Shown here one piece after another: positions 1 through 5,400 of a stretch of DNA of 5,776 nucleotides (position 1 is its first letter; the number at the start of each line of letters is the position of its first letter). The DNA is from DATDOO01 sp035293245 (GTDB taxonomy: Bacteria > Pseudomonadota > Gammaproteobacteria > Methylococcales > Methylococcaceae), in assembly GCA_035293245.1 (NCBI GenBank), contig DATDOO010000297.1, positions 1 to 5,776 on the forward strand. Direction: 5' to 3'. The notes under the pieces were generated by a model. The model was given only the letters and a program-made list of their open reading frames with translations. It was not told where the DNA came from and searched no databases. Made by a program: the position numbers and the translations under genes.

Positions 1-699
1 GGTGTAGCACAGATTGAGCGCCGCCGAGCCGATGCGCCGCGTGGCCTGCGCGGTGCGCTGGAAGCCGAGGAAATTCCGCATGTTGCTGTCGTGAATATGC
101 GTGTCGTACGGGAAGCCCGTGATCACCAGCGCGCGTCGCAATTCCACGGTCGTGGAGATGCGCATCGGCATCCCGTTGCGCGTGGCACCGTTTCCCCGCG
201 CCGCGGCGTACATGTGGTCCGCAATGGGGTTGTAGATCACCCCCACCGAAGGTACACCATCCACCAGCATGCCCATGGACACGCAGAAATAAGGAAAGCC
301 ATGGGAGAAATTCACCGTGCCGTCCAGCGGGTCGATGTACCAGGTATATTCCGAAGGTCGTGCCTGCCCGCGCCGTTCGGAGCCCCCGTCTTGCGGATCG
401 ACGTACCAGGTGTGGTCGGGCGCGGCAGCCAGGGGGTTCTCGATGGAGTAATCTCCCCCTTCCTCGCCGATGATCCGGTGGCCGGGAAACAGCCGCTGGA
501 GCTCGCCGACGATGTACCGCTCGCTCCTTACGTCGTATTCCGTGACCGGGTCGATGTCCGTGGTCTTGAACTGCACCGCCGTACCGCGCTGGGCTTCGAC
601 GGTAGCCAGCCCCTCGCGCAGGATGGCTCCCGCGCCGCGGGCGATGGCGACGGCGGAAGCCAGGATTTCACTGAGCGAAGGGTGTTCTCGATTGGGCAT
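1..699 (-). CDS. Inositol monophosphatase family protein, 3' end cut by window edge
   Basis: Members of this family are Mg2+-dependent cytoplasmic phosphatases that hydrolyse inositol 1-phosphate or related sugar and nucleotide phosphates. My translation from ATG 699 gives 233 residues before the window ends. Visible family signatures are GEE at residues 78-80 (metal-binding Glu), the DPLDGTVNF metal/phosphate motif at 123-131, and the VIYNPIADHMYAA and GNGATRNG region around 154-177. The second Asp motif (WDxAAG type) would lie beyond position 1, so the gene is partial. ATG 699 is the only usable start: the frame runs back to the peroxiredoxin TAA at 733-735 with no other ATG, GTG or TTG. 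No clear ribosome binding site precedes it, and the 33-bp gap suggests cotranscription with the peroxiredoxin. Odd: a second, degenerate motif TWYVDPQDGG lies at 97-106, 22 residues before the canonical one, so GEE and the canonical motif are about 22 residues further apart than usual. Substrate cannot be assigned; SuhB-like is the default guess. Confidence 0.93.
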   Translation of the reverse strand, partial: MPNREHPSLSEILASAVAIARGAGAILREGLATVEAQRGTAVQFKTTDIDPVTEYDVRSERYIVGELQRLFPGHRIIGEEGGDYSIENPLAAAPDHTWYVDPQDGGSERRGQARPSEYTWYIDPLDGTVNFSHGFPYFCVSMGMLVDGVPSVGVIYNPIADHMYAAARGNGATRNGMPMRISTTVELRRALVITGFPYDTHIHDSNMRNFLGFQRTAQATRRIGSAALNLCYT

Positions 700-732
700 G
701 GAGCGGTACTCGTCAGCTAGGAAAGGACGCCT

Positions 733-1239
733 TTACAGATGTGCGAGCACCGTTTCCGCGTTCGACACTTCGAACTTGCCGGGCGCCTCGACGCCGACGT
801 ATCGGACCACGCCGTCATCGACGATCATGGCGAAACGCTGGCTGCGGATGCCCATGCCGCCGGCGGTGAGGTCGCGCTCCAGGCCGAGCTTTCGGATGTA
901 CTCGGCGCTGCCGTCGGCCAGCATGCGCACCTTGCCGTCGGCTTTTCGTTCCCGGCCCCACGCGGCCATGACAAAGCCGTCGTTGACGGCCAGGCACCAG
1001 ATTTCATCGACACCCTTCGCTTTCAAGGCATCGAAGTTGTCCACGAAGCCGGGCAGGTGCTGGGCGGAACACAAAGGCGTGAAAGCGCCGGGGACGCCGA
1101 AAATCACGATACGTTTACCCTTGCTGAGTTCGTCGACCGGCAGCGACTGGGGCTTGGTCGGACAGCCGGTGGCGGAATCGAACTCGGTGGATTCGAACAG
1201 CGTGCCTTCGGGCAGGCGGTCTCCAACTTGAATGGTCAT
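733..1239 (-). CDS. Peroxiredoxin, Prx5/AhpC-TSA (redoxin) type
   Basis: A thiol peroxidase that reduces hydrogen peroxide and organic hydroperoxides, expected in the cytoplasm, with reducing power from glutathione/glutaredoxin or thioredoxin. The 168-residue product has the usual length of a stand-alone Prx5-type protein, with no glutaredoxin fusion. The active site is VPGAFTPLCS, giving the PxxxTxxC pattern with Thr54 and peroxidatic Cys57, followed by HLPGF. Later family features are the LAVND segment (residues 83-87), the AWGRE segment, and GIRSQRFAMIVDDGVV around 130-145, which carries the active-site Arg. Other cysteines are Cys26 and Cys82; whether either acts as resolving Cys is not evident. 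The start at 1239 is preferred over the longer in-frame ATG at 1308 because a GAGGAG ribosome binding site lies about 6 nt upstream and the protein then begins MTIQVGDRLP, as relatives do. It is first of a probable two-gene unit with the phosphatase and divergent from the Gfo/Idh/MocA gene. Confidence 0.95.
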   Translation of the reverse strand: MTIQVGDRLPEGTLFESTEFDSATGCPTKPQSLPVDELSKGKRIVIFGVPGAFTPLCSAQHLPGFVDNFDALKAKGVDEIWCLAVNDGFVMAAWGRERKADGKVRMLADGSAEYIRKLGLERDLTAGGMGIRSQRFAMIVDDGVVRYVGVEAPGKFEVSNAETVLAHL

Positions 1240-1272
1240 GGGAATCTCCTCGCGGCAGGTGTGGGAAGAGGC

Positions 1273-1308
1273 GTTTTTGAGGATGGCGCAAGCTTCGCCG
1301 GAAGTCAA
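1273..1308 (-). promoter_or_regulatory. Candidate promoter for the peroxiredoxin-phosphatase unit
   Basis: Read on the minus strand, TTGACT at 1308-1303 matches the sigma-70 -35 consensus at five of six positions. With a 17-nt spacer it is followed by CATCCT at 1285-1280, a poor -10 element that keeps only the A, T and final T of TATAAT. Transcription would start near 1273 and give a leader of about 34 nt that includes the GAGGAG ribosome binding site. The weak -10 makes this a tentative call. Confidence 0.28.
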
Positions 1309-1424
1309 AAGCGCCGCCGGACAAGCCCCGCACTACCTCCGGAAATCTGGGGGCTTCGGGGCTACCCCCGGTTTGACCGTACTTGCCGCCCAAATTTCCG
1401 CCGAACCGGCTACCGCCGGGGCTA

Positions 1425-1461
1425 GAGACACGGCCGGAATTCTGCGGCTATGATTCAAAGG
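1425..1461 (+). promoter_or_regulatory. Candidate sigma-70 promoter for the Gfo/Idh/MocA gene
   Basis: TATGAT at 1449-1454 is a five-of-six match to the -10 consensus. An 18-nt spacer separates it from GAGACA at 1425-1430, which keeps the GACA half of the -35 consensus. The predicted start point near 1461 gives a leader of about 24 nt with an AAGGTGA ribosome binding site at 1474-1480, just before ATG 1485. Position and -10 quality fit, but GC-rich DNA can produce such matches by chance. Confidence 0.42.
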
Positions 1462-1484
1462 CCATACGCAACAAGGTGAATGTC

Positions 1485-2498
1485 ATGAGCGACAACGTAA
1501 AACTCCGCTGGGGCATCCTGGGCGCCGCGCGCGTCAACGAACGCCTGCTGCCCGCCATCGTCGAAGCCCCCAACTCCCGACTGGTTGCCATCGCCAGCCG
1601 CCGCCCCGGCGCCGCCGCCGAGACCCTAGCCAAATACGCCCCGCAGCAACAGGGCGTCAAGACTTACGACAATCTGGAAGCACTGCTGGAGGACGCGGAA
1701 ATCCAGGCCGTCTACCTGCCGCTCGCCAACCACGAGCACGCCGAATGGGCGGTGCGTGCCATCCAGCACGGCAAGCACCTGCTGTGCGAAAAGCCCATGG
1801 CGCTGGCCGTGGCGGACATCGACGCCATCGAAGCCGCGGCACACCGGCACAACGTCAAGGTGGCGGAAGGCTTCATGTACCGCTACCACCCGCAACACGC
1901 GCGGGTCCGGGAACTGATCCAGTCGGGCGTCATCGGCGAGGTGCGTTCCGTGCGCGCCACCTACTCGTTCACCATGCGCGCCGCGCGCATGTACCGCCTG
2001 GCCAACGACGTCGCCCACGGCGGCGGCGCCATGTGGGACATCGGGCCCTACGCCATCCACTCGCTCCGCACCTGGTTCGACACCGACCCCGTCGCGGTGA
2101 CCGCCATCGCCAAATACGCCCCCTCCGGCGCGGACACCGTAACCAGCGGCGTCGTGGATTTCGGCGAGGGCAAATTTGGCCACTTCGACATCAGCTTCGA
2201 GCGCGCCCGGCGCTCGGAATACGAAATCATCGGCACCAAGGGCGGCGCGAAATGCCACGTGGTCTGGCAACTGCCCGGCGACATCCCGGTGATTTCCTGG
2301 TGGACGGAGGACAATAAAAGCTGCACCGAACAATTGCCGGTCGCCAATCACTTCAATCTGGAAATCGAGCACTTCAGCGACTGCGTGCTCAACGACAAAG
2401 CCCCCCTGCTCTCCCTGCGGGATGCCAAAGCCAATTGCCGGACCATCGTCGCGGCTTTGCAGTCGGCAGCGCTGGGGAGGTTGGAGGAGATTGGCTGA
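1485..2498 (+). CDS. Gfo/Idh/MocA family NAD(P)-dependent oxidoreductase
   Basis: A cytoplasmic dehydrogenase predicted to oxidise or reduce a sugar, polyol or dihydrodiol using NAD(P). The 337-residue product is normal for the family. The N-terminal Rossmann domain begins LRWGILGAARV (residues 7-17), a GxLGAA-type dinucleotide loop, and continues through VAIASRR (34-40) and YLPLANHEHAEWA (77-89). The CEKPMAL motif (101-107) carries the conserved Lys103. FMYRYHPQH (130-138) and GGGAMWDIGPYAIHSLR (179-195) mark the start of the C-terminal substrate domain and resemble the subgroup annotated as D-xylose 1-dehydrogenase or trans-1,2-dihydrodiol dehydrogenase. The exact substrate is not deducible. 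ATG 1485 is chosen over an in-frame upstream ATG at 1383 because an AAGGTGA ribosome binding site sits about 5 nt before it and the Rossmann strand then starts at the expected place. Codon third positions are strongly GC-biased, as in the alkene reductase and UPF0158 genes. It is divergent from the peroxiredoxin. Confidence 0.95.
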   Translation: MSDNVKLRWGILGAARVNERLLPAIVEAPNSRLVAIASRRPGAAAETLAKYAPQQQGVKTYDNLEALLEDAEIQAVYLPLANHEHAEWAVRAIQHGKHLLCEKPMALAVADIDAIEAAAHRHNVKVAEGFMYRYHPQHARVRELIQSGVIGEVRSVRATYSFTMRAARMYRLANDVAHGGGAMWDIGPYAIHSLRTWFDTDPVAVTAIAKYAPSGADTVTSGVVDFGEGKFGHFDISFERARRSEYEIIGTKGGAKCHVVWQLPGDIPVISWWTEDNKSCTEQLPVANHFNLEIEHFSDCVLNDKAPLLSLRDAKANCRTIVAALQSAALGRLEEIG

Positions 2499-2547
2499 GA
2501 ACCCGTTTGATCCGCCCGGCGAGTGCGATCCTGGATTGAGACGCGCG

Positions 2548-2967
2548 ATGAAGTCGGAAGAACTCCAGACGTACAGCACGCCACTCATCGGGCATCAACT
2601 AATGTCGGTTGAGAAGAGGGACCAAACGTGGTTCTTCAGGTTTGCGGGCGACATCACGGTCGCGACGGAATCGCTCTGGCGTCTAATCGAGAAGGGTCGC
2701 ATCGTCGTCACCTCAGAAGACCACGGCCATCAATTCGGTCTTCCCGAACGCGTTGATGCTGCGGAGAGAGTCCTGGCAAGCACTATCCTTCGCACCGTTG
2801 AAGCGGCGGTGATCTCCCTGTCCTCGGGAGACTTGACCATTGGGTTCAATGGAGGGATGCAGCTGCAATTGCTCCAGCCGTCCAGCGGATATGAGTCCTG
2901 GAGGCTGTCTGTTCAGGGCAGCGAGACCATCTGTACGGGAGGCGGGGACATTACGCGCATTCCGTAG
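2548..2967 (+). CDS. Small protein of unknown function, DUF6188-like
   Basis: A 139-residue protein without signal peptide or membrane segment. It opens with TPLIGHQLMSVEKRDQTWFF (residues 11-30) and then alternates short strand-like stretches. Near the end it has LTIGFNGGMQLQLLQ (96-110) and GYESWRLSVQGS (114-125), finishing ETICTGGGDITRIP. The LIG opening, the YESW box and the terminal GGG segment recall the DUF6188 family and other small beta-rich proteins often found as solitary or immunity-like genes. That likeness is from memory. No catalytic residues are recognisable and no toxin gene is adjacent. Codon use is less GC-biased at third positions (cta, agg, cca, tca occur) than in the upstream gene, which fits acquisition by transfer. 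ATG 2548 has no strong ribosome binding site. An in-frame TTG at 2491, with GGGGAGG at 2474-2480 before it, would overlap the upstream stop and add 19 residues; family likeness begins after ATG 2548, so I kept the ATG. Confidence 0.72.
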   Translation: MKSEELQTYSTPLIGHQLMSVEKRDQTWFFRFAGDITVATESLWRLIEKGRIVVTSEDHGHQFGLPERVDAAERVLASTILRTVEAAVISLSSGDLTIGFNGGMQLQLLQPSSGYESWRLSVQGSETICTGGGDITRIP

Positions 2968-2970
2968 GAA

Positions 2971-3006
2971 CAAGGCCATAGGGTTATGCTGGTTCCCAAC
3001 CTCCAG
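2971..3006. repeat. Short partly palindromic repeat segment, left half of a repeat cluster
   Basis: This AT-richer segment directly after the DUF6188-like stop contains GGTT-CCC-AACC at 2991-3001, a 4-bp stem with a 3-nt loop, inside CTGG (2989-2992) and CCAG (3003-3006). It opens with GGCCATAGGGT (2974-2984), an 11-bp word repeated exactly at 3007-3017. From memory, the CTGGTTCCCAA word is part of a dispersed palindrome seen in several gammaproteobacterial genomes; here its second arm would be missing. Copy number cannot be judged from one window. Confidence 0.45.
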
Positions 3007-3090
3007 GGCCATAGGGTGTGCCGACGTCAGGAGGCGCACCGGTCGCGACAGATGCGCCTCGTTCCTCGGCGGCATCCTATAGCGCACCTT
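3007..3090. repeat. Palindromic intergenic repeat (REP/MITE-like)
   Basis: The segment can fold in two exclusive ways. Fold one has two hairpins: GGTGTGCC at 3015-3022 with GGCGCACC at 3033-3040 (8 pairs including one G-T, 10-nt loop), and GATGC/GCC at 3051-3058 with GGC/GCATC at 3068-3076 (8 pairs, one bulged G). Fold two pairs GAGGCGCA at 3031-3038 with TGCGCCTC at 3053-3060, 8 perfect pairs around a 14-nt loop. The ends ATAGG (3011-3015) and CCTAT (3076-3080) are inverted copies. This mirror symmetry is typical of miniature mobile or REP-type repeats, and similar TAGGGTGTGCC-type elements are, from memory, dispersed in some proteobacterial genomes. There is no coding sequence inside. It ends 26 bp before the acetyltransferase ATG, so it may be transcribed in that leader. 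Confidence 0.6.
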
Positions 3091-3115
3091 ATCGCGTTGA
3101 TTCGGAAAACCCGGA

Positions 3116-3712
3116 ATGTCGCAACACGAAGAAATCGAGATTGTGCCGGCCACCCTGGAGATACTCTGCGCGGAGATGTCGGGGGTTACGGTTGAGCGGC
3201 TCGCTGGCTTGATCCATCGGGTTTTCCGCGATCCGCCCTGGAACGAAGACCACCAAATGCCCCGGATAATCTTTGGGCTGGGTGCCGGGATGATGCGGCG
3301 CAACGCAATGCTATATCTCGCCCGGACGACAGTTTCCGGCAGAATCGCCGGCTACATCATGGGCCACGAAGTGCTCAGGCAGCGTGAGGATTCGCGGGAC
3401 CTCACCCTCGGTGAAATTGTCGGAACCGACGCCCTCGACCCTCTGTTCGATGGCGGGAAACGGGTGTTTTACGTGGACGGCCAGGGTGTAGCCACGGATT
3501 TTCGACGCCGCTGCATTGCCGAACGGCTTTCCCTGGCGCTGATCGACGAATTGCGTCGCCAGGGTTTTAACTATCGCCTCGGACGCACGGATATTACGGC
3601 CGGAGCGATGAGGTCCCTGTTTGCCAAGCTCGGGTTCCGGGAGCTGCGTGTACTCGACGCTCACTATCCAACCCGAAGCTACTGGCTACTCCCGCTCGAA
3701 CCGACGGCGTGA
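3116..3712 (+). CDS. GNAT family N-acetyltransferase
   Basis: A predicted cytoplasmic acetyl-CoA-dependent acyltransferase of 198 residues; the acceptor is unknown. The order of elements fits the GNAT fold: an N-terminal helix with HRVFRDPPWNED (residues 34-45), the F..PPW box seen in several GNAT groups; strands YLARTTVSGRIAGYIMG (67-83); strand RVFYVDGQGVATDFR (116-130), leading into the acetyl-CoA loop RRRCIAERL (130-138); then TAGAMRSLFAKLGFRELRVLD (161-181), the motif B region ending in the typical LGF. The loop follows R-x-x-G-x-A except that Cys133 replaces the usual first Gly. The start is fixed by an in-frame TGA at 3098-3100; ATG 3116 is the only start after it, with just a weak GGA-rich ribosome binding site. 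It follows a palindromic repeat and shares the weaker codon bias of the DUF6188-like gene, so it may be acquired. Similarity to a named acetyltransferase is not evident. Confidence 0.83.
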   Translation: MSQHEEIEIVPATLEILCAEMSGVTVERLAGLIHRVFRDPPWNEDHQMPRIIFGLGAGMMRRNAMLYLARTTVSGRIAGYIMGHEVLRQREDSRDLTLGEIVGTDALDPLFDGGKRVFYVDGQGVATDFRRRCIAERLSLALIDELRRQGFNYRLGRTDITAGAMRSLFAKLGFRELRVLDAHYPTRSYWLLPLEPTA

Positions 3713-3749
3713 GCCATGCGCAGGATGCTGGTGAGTTCCAAGGCCGTAA

Positions 3750-3779
3750 GATGGGTAGAGGCGGCAGCCGAAACCCATC
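3750..3779. other. Stem-loop in the spacer before the alkene reductase
   Basis: GATGGGT at 3750-3756 is perfectly inverted as ACCCATC at 3773-3779, with a 16-nt loop that can form an inner GGC/GCC pairing (3760-3762 with 3767-3769). It lies 38 bp after the acetyltransferase stop. No T-tract follows, so a classic Rho-independent terminator is unlikely. It could be a degenerate terminator, an RNA 3'-end stabiliser or an operator-like site for the alkene reductase. NemA genes in other bacteria are often controlled by TetR-family repressors, but no regulator gene is present here. Confidence 0.35.
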
Positions 3780-3827
3780 ACTTCCTGATTCAAAGGGCCG
3801 TAAATATTCTGGAGCAAGGAATACCCC

Positions 3828-4946
3828 ATGAACGAAACCGCCTCACCTCTGTTCCAACCCTATTCCCTTGGCCCCCTGCGCTTGCCCAACCGCCTGGTCA
3901 TGGCGCCGCTCACCCGCTGCCGGGCTGGGCAGCCGGGCAACGTGCCGAGGCCGCTGAATGCCGAGTATTACCGCCAGCGCGCCTCCGCCGGACTGATCGT
4001 CTCCGAGGCCACGCAGGTCTGCCCGGAAGGACAAGGCTATCCGGCGACGCCGGGTATCCATAGCGCCGCGCAGGTCGCCCGCTGGCGGCAAGTCACCGAG
4101 ACGGTGCACGGGGCTGGTGGCCGGATATTTCTGCAACTTTGGCACGTGGGGCGCATTTCCCATCCCGCCTATCAGCCGGGCGGCGGCTTGCCGGTGGCGC
4201 CTTCGGCCATCGCCGCCTCGGGCAAGGTGCGCTACATCGACGCCCACGGCGCCGTAACGGAAGCGCCTCTGCCCAGGCCGCGCGCCCTGGAGACGGCCGA
4301 GTTGCCCGGCGTCGTGGCGCGCTACGAAGCAGCGGCCCGCAACGCCAGGGAAGCGGGCTTTGACGGCGTGGAGGTGCACGGCGCCAACGGTTATCTGCTG
4401 GACCAGTTCCTCAACTCCCACAGCAACCACCGTACCGATGCTTACGGCGGATCGGCGGAGAACCGCGCGCGTCTCCTCTTGGAAGTGGTGGATGCGGTGT
4501 GCGGGGTGTGGGGCGCCGAGCGGGTGGGAGTGCGCCTGTCGCCTCTGGGCTCCTTCAACGACGTGGGCGACGCCGGTCCGCAAGAGACTTTCGGCTGCGC
4601 GGCGCACCTCCTCAACCAGCGCGGCCTGGCCTATCTGCACCTGGTGGAACCGGGCAACGCCGGCAGCGCGCTTTTTGCGCCGGTGGCGGGCGCCGAGGAA
4701 ATCATGGCGCTGATGCGGCGGGAGTTCCGGGGAAACATCATCGCCTGTGGCGGCTACGACCGCGACAAGGCGGAGGCGGCCCTGGCGCAAGGCCGCGCCG
4801 ATCTGATCGCCTTCGGCCGCTTGTTCATCGCCAATCCGGACTTGCCGGAACGCCTGCTCCGCCGGGCGCCGCTCATTACGCCCGATCCGGCCACGTTTTA
4901 CGGCGGCGGTGCGGAAGGGTATACGGATTATCCCGCACTGCCTTAA
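3828..4946 (+). CDS. nemA: Old yellow enzyme family alkene reductase (NemA-like)
   Basis: An FMN-containing, NAD(P)H-dependent reductase of activated C=C bonds, including N-ethylmaleimide and enones; relatives also reduce nitrate esters and nitroaromatics. The 372-residue length is typical. Motifs in order are NRLVMAPLTRCRA (residues 21-33, FMN-contacting Thr29), LQLWHVGRISHP (102-113, Gln103), VEVHGANGYLLDQFL (181-195) with the substrate-binding pair His184/Asn187 and the proton donor Tyr189, TDAYGGSAENR (203-213), Arg236 in VGVRLSP, and the FMN-phosphate region CGGYDRDKAEAAL with AFGRLFIANPDL near the C-terminus. The end, YGGGAEGYTDYP, is characteristic of the NemA branch. No key residue is missing. 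ATG 3828 has an AAGGA ribosome binding site at 3816-3820 with 7-nt spacing. The UPF0158 gene follows after 30 bp and may be cotranscribed. Strong GC bias at codon third positions resumes here. Confidence 0.95.
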   Translation: MNETASPLFQPYSLGPLRLPNRLVMAPLTRCRAGQPGNVPRPLNAEYYRQRASAGLIVSEATQVCPEGQGYPATPGIHSAAQVARWRQVTETVHGAGGRIFLQLWHVGRISHPAYQPGGGLPVAPSAIAASGKVRYIDAHGAVTEAPLPRPRALETAELPGVVARYEAAARNAREAGFDGVEVHGANGYLLDQFLNSHSNHRTDAYGGSAENRARLLLEVVDAVCGVWGAERVGVRLSPLGSFNDVGDAGPQETFGCAAHLLNQRGLAYLHLVEPGNAGSALFAPVAGAEEIMALMRREFRGNIIACGGYDRDKAEAALAQGRADLIAFGRLFIANPDLPERLLRRAPLITPDPATFYGGGAEGYTDYPALP

Positions 4947-4976
4947 TCGTGGGTGCCGGACTTATCACTATTCCCT

Positions 4977-5396
4977 ATGCCAAAACTTAAAATCAACCGT
5001 GAAGACCTGATCGAAGCCCTGACCAGCCGCTTCGAGATCGTGGAAGGGCAATGGTATCTGGACACGGAAACCGGCCAAGTGCTGCTCGACGGCGACGGCG
5101 TGGAAGACCTGCCGGAGGATTTGCATGACAACCCGCGCTACCGGGGCATCGATCCCATTTCTTCCAATGACGCGTTCCGCATCATGGAGGACTTCCTCGC
5201 AACCGTGTCTGACGCCAAGGCCGCGACCCGACTGGCCCGCGCCCTGGAAGGTCGCAAGCCGTTCCGGCGCTTCAAGGACGAACTGCTGGACCTCCCCGAA
5301 CTGCGCGAAGCCTGGTTCCAGTTCCGCGACGCCGCCTACGCCCGCCTGGCCGGAGCCTGGTGCAAGAACAACGGCATCGAAGTGGAGTGGGCCTGA
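4977..5396 (+). CDS. UPF0158 family protein
   Basis: A 139-residue soluble acidic protein of unknown biochemical function. It matches the UPF0158 pattern as I know it: LKINREDLIEAL (residues 4-15), WYLDTETGQV (26-35), RYRGIDPI (54-61), then DAFRIMEDFLATVSD (65-79), ALEGRKPFRRFKDELL (89-104), REAWFQFRD (110-118) and a C-terminal GIEVEW. The core FRIMEDF and GRKPFRRFKD boxes are the most diagnostic. No signal peptide, membrane span or metal site is seen. ATG 4977 begins the protein at the conserved KI.ED.I segment. A GTG at 4953 would add eight residues, but neither start has a clear ribosome binding site. Translation may depend on readthrough from the alkene reductase 30 bp upstream. It converges with mtgA, with 4 bp between stops. 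Confidence 0.9.
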   Translation: MPKLKINREDLIEALTSRFEIVEGQWYLDTETGQVLLDGDGVEDLPEDLHDNPRYRGIDPISSNDAFRIMEDFLATVSDAKAATRLARALEGRKPFRRFKDELLDLPELREAWFQFRDAAYARLAGAWCKNNGIEVEWA

Positions 5397-5400
5397 GCGC

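Larger units (their letters stand above)
1240..1484. other. Divergent intergenic region
   Basis: These 245 bp separate two divergently transcribed genes, so both promoters should lie here. It is GC-rich and I see no RNA gene. It contains two interleaved inverted repeats: AGCCCCG at 1324-1330 with CGGGGCT at 1357-1363, and GGGGG at 1349-1353 with CCCCC at 1365-1369. They cannot both form fully, and neither is followed by a T-tract, so I would not call a terminator. Short open frames crossing the region look like extensions of the flanking genes rather than separate genes. Confidence 0.6.

Noticed and set aside
91..1231. Two overlapping plus-strand open frames across the phosphatase and peroxiredoxin
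   Set aside because: Arg/Ser/Pro-rich translations without family likeness; both lie opposite conserved genes.
1324..1369. Inverted repeats in the divergent intergenic region as a terminator or riboswitch
   Set aside because: Short, mutually exclusive GC stems, no T-tract, and the position is between divergent gene starts, where no terminator is needed. No riboswitch core is recognisable.
739..1425. Long plus-strand open frame opposite the peroxiredoxin
   Set aside because: It is antisense to a confidently identified gene, has no family features and follows from the strong GC bias of that gene.
1626..2588. Minus-strand open frame of 320 residues opposite the Gfo/Idh/MocA gene
   Set aside because: Low-complexity Gly/Val/Asp-rich product, mirror of a real gene with strong GC3 bias.
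2713..3303. Minus-strand open frame across the DUF6188-like gene, the repeats and the start of the acetyltransferase
   Set aside because: It crosses non-coding palindromic repeats and has no family likeness or ribosome binding site.
2548..3712. DUF6188-like gene plus acetyltransferase as a toxin-antitoxin pair
   Set aside because: The genes are separated by a 148-bp repeat region. The acetyltransferase lacks the size and DUF1778-type partner of known GNAT toxins, and the small protein has no DNA-binding motif.
3716..4063. Small plus-strand open frame starting 3 bp after the acetyltransferase
   Set aside because: It runs far into the alkene reductase in another frame, and its second half is an Arg/Pro-rich frame shadow. 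A short peptide in the spacer cannot be excluded but has no support.
3843..4790. Minus-strand open frame of 315 residues opposite the alkene reductase
   Set aside because: No recognisable domain and entirely antisense to a gene with all active-site motifs intact.
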